A stretch of DNA of 64,000 nt from Anastatus disparis. Lineage: Eukaryota; Arthropoda; Insecta; Hymenoptera; Eupelmidae. A program made the position numbers and the translations under genes. How positions within the stretch are numbered: the stretch's first letter is position 1; the number at the start of each line of letters is the position of its first letter. The stretch lies in the NCBI GenBank assembly GCA_017163975.1, contig JAFFSR010000353.1, positions 3,814,501-3,878,500 of the forward strand, written 5' to 3'. This document shows positions 63,314 through 64,000 of this stretch, piece after piece. The notes under the pieces were generated by a model. It searched no databases. It saw only the letters and a program-made list of their open reading frames with translations, and had not been told where the DNA came from.

Positions 63314-64000
63314 GGAGAATTTCAGAGTAAGCACATTCTCAAATCTTTTGTAAACAATCACTGTAGTCATATTTACATACTACACTATATACTACGTATA
63401 TACTACAAATAAATAAAGCGAAATCAAAGAGTTTGTCGTTGATATCAAAGTAAGTATATAATTATTTGAATTTAAATGAAAGTCTTTGAAAAATCTGAAT
63501 TGGAAAATCTATAAATTGATAATATATTATTTTAGATTGTATTAGTAATAAAATCGTTTCTACACGTAGACGTGGCGAACTTCCTACTAATCCGTTATTA
63601 TGAAGTACACTTAACTCCACTCCCAAACACAAAAATAATGTTATTATATATTTTGAAAAAGCAAACTTTCTCAAGTATGGATATATTTGTTTCTTAATTT
63701 TCTTCTAATAATGTTTAAAAATACATATTTTTGCTGTAACTCGTCGTTTTTTATTTTTAAAAATTCATCCATATATGGTAATAGCTAATTCTAAAGTATT
63801 TCAGATAGTTTAGAATCTTTGTTCGACATAAATATTATTAGAAAATAATATATCAAATGATGGTAATAAAAAAAGTAATTCCCCTGGAATAAAAGTAATT
63901 CCTCTGTATCAGTATATTTTTTATCTATCAGTTTTTCTGGGAATAACCTATGGACAGCTTGGCTACTTTGGGATATCATTCTATTAGATAAAACCATAAA
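63310..64000. other. AT-rich, nothing assigned
   Basis: Two more AATTCC(C/T)CTG motifs near 63879 and 63897. No gene. Confidence 0.45.

Overview
The window looks like nuclear DNA of an arthropod, most likely an insect: very AT-rich, full of transposable elements, with short (about 70-80 bp) GT-AG introns in the one host gene recognised. A hymenopteran is possible but is not shown by the sequence. There are no bacterial-style operons. Only about 0.7 kb is confidently host coding sequence: the last three recognised exons of ash1 (histone methyltransferase ASH1), plus strand, 35041-35700. Nearly everything else is mobile or formerly mobile, and most of it is nested.

Layout. (1) 1-17380 is a giant inverted repeat. 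The left arm (1-5855) pairs with the right arm (10305-17380) around a centre made of two tandem Helentron-like elements and a satellite. Each arm has taken insertions the other lacks, so each shows the other's empty sites. The insertions include two elements with CCCACACAGCATG ends that carry satellites (2004-4616, 10678-14356) and a solo-LTR-like insert in a TA microsatellite. (2) 17940-21040 is a decayed non-LTR retrotransposon. (3) 21041-28100 is AT-rich with hairpin MITEs. (4) 28100-33080 is a large minus-strand Helentron-like element carrying a second copy of the same non-LTR family plus two smaller inserts. (5) 33081-36020 holds the 3' end of ash1. (6) 36430-39165 is a minus-strand BEL/Pao pol remnant split by a GGAGGGGTAT-rich insert. 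(7) 41236-43112 is a broken Helitron helicase with a tRNA-derived SINE in it. (8) 43114-45360 and 51700-57720 are two copies of one long-TIR DNA transposon with a DDE-like transposase; the second carries a Helentron-like element, a 74-bp templated-looking insert and a satellite-bearing MITE. (9) 49255-51299 is a pair of fold-back elements. (10) 57990-62290 is a minus-strand jockey-like retrotransposon interrupted by a MITE that itself contains a hairpin element, by a small inverted-repeat element, and by a second SINE. (11) 62290-64000 is AT-rich with a recurring AATTCCCCTGG-like motif.

The mobile genes are all broken by stops or frameshifts, so no copy here looks able to move itself. The value of the window is as a record of nested insertion. 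Several families can be delimited to the base from TSDs and from arm-to-arm comparison, and three satellites sit inside mobile elements rather than in free arrays. Coordinates of degenerate repeats are read by eye and may be off by a few to a few tens of bases.
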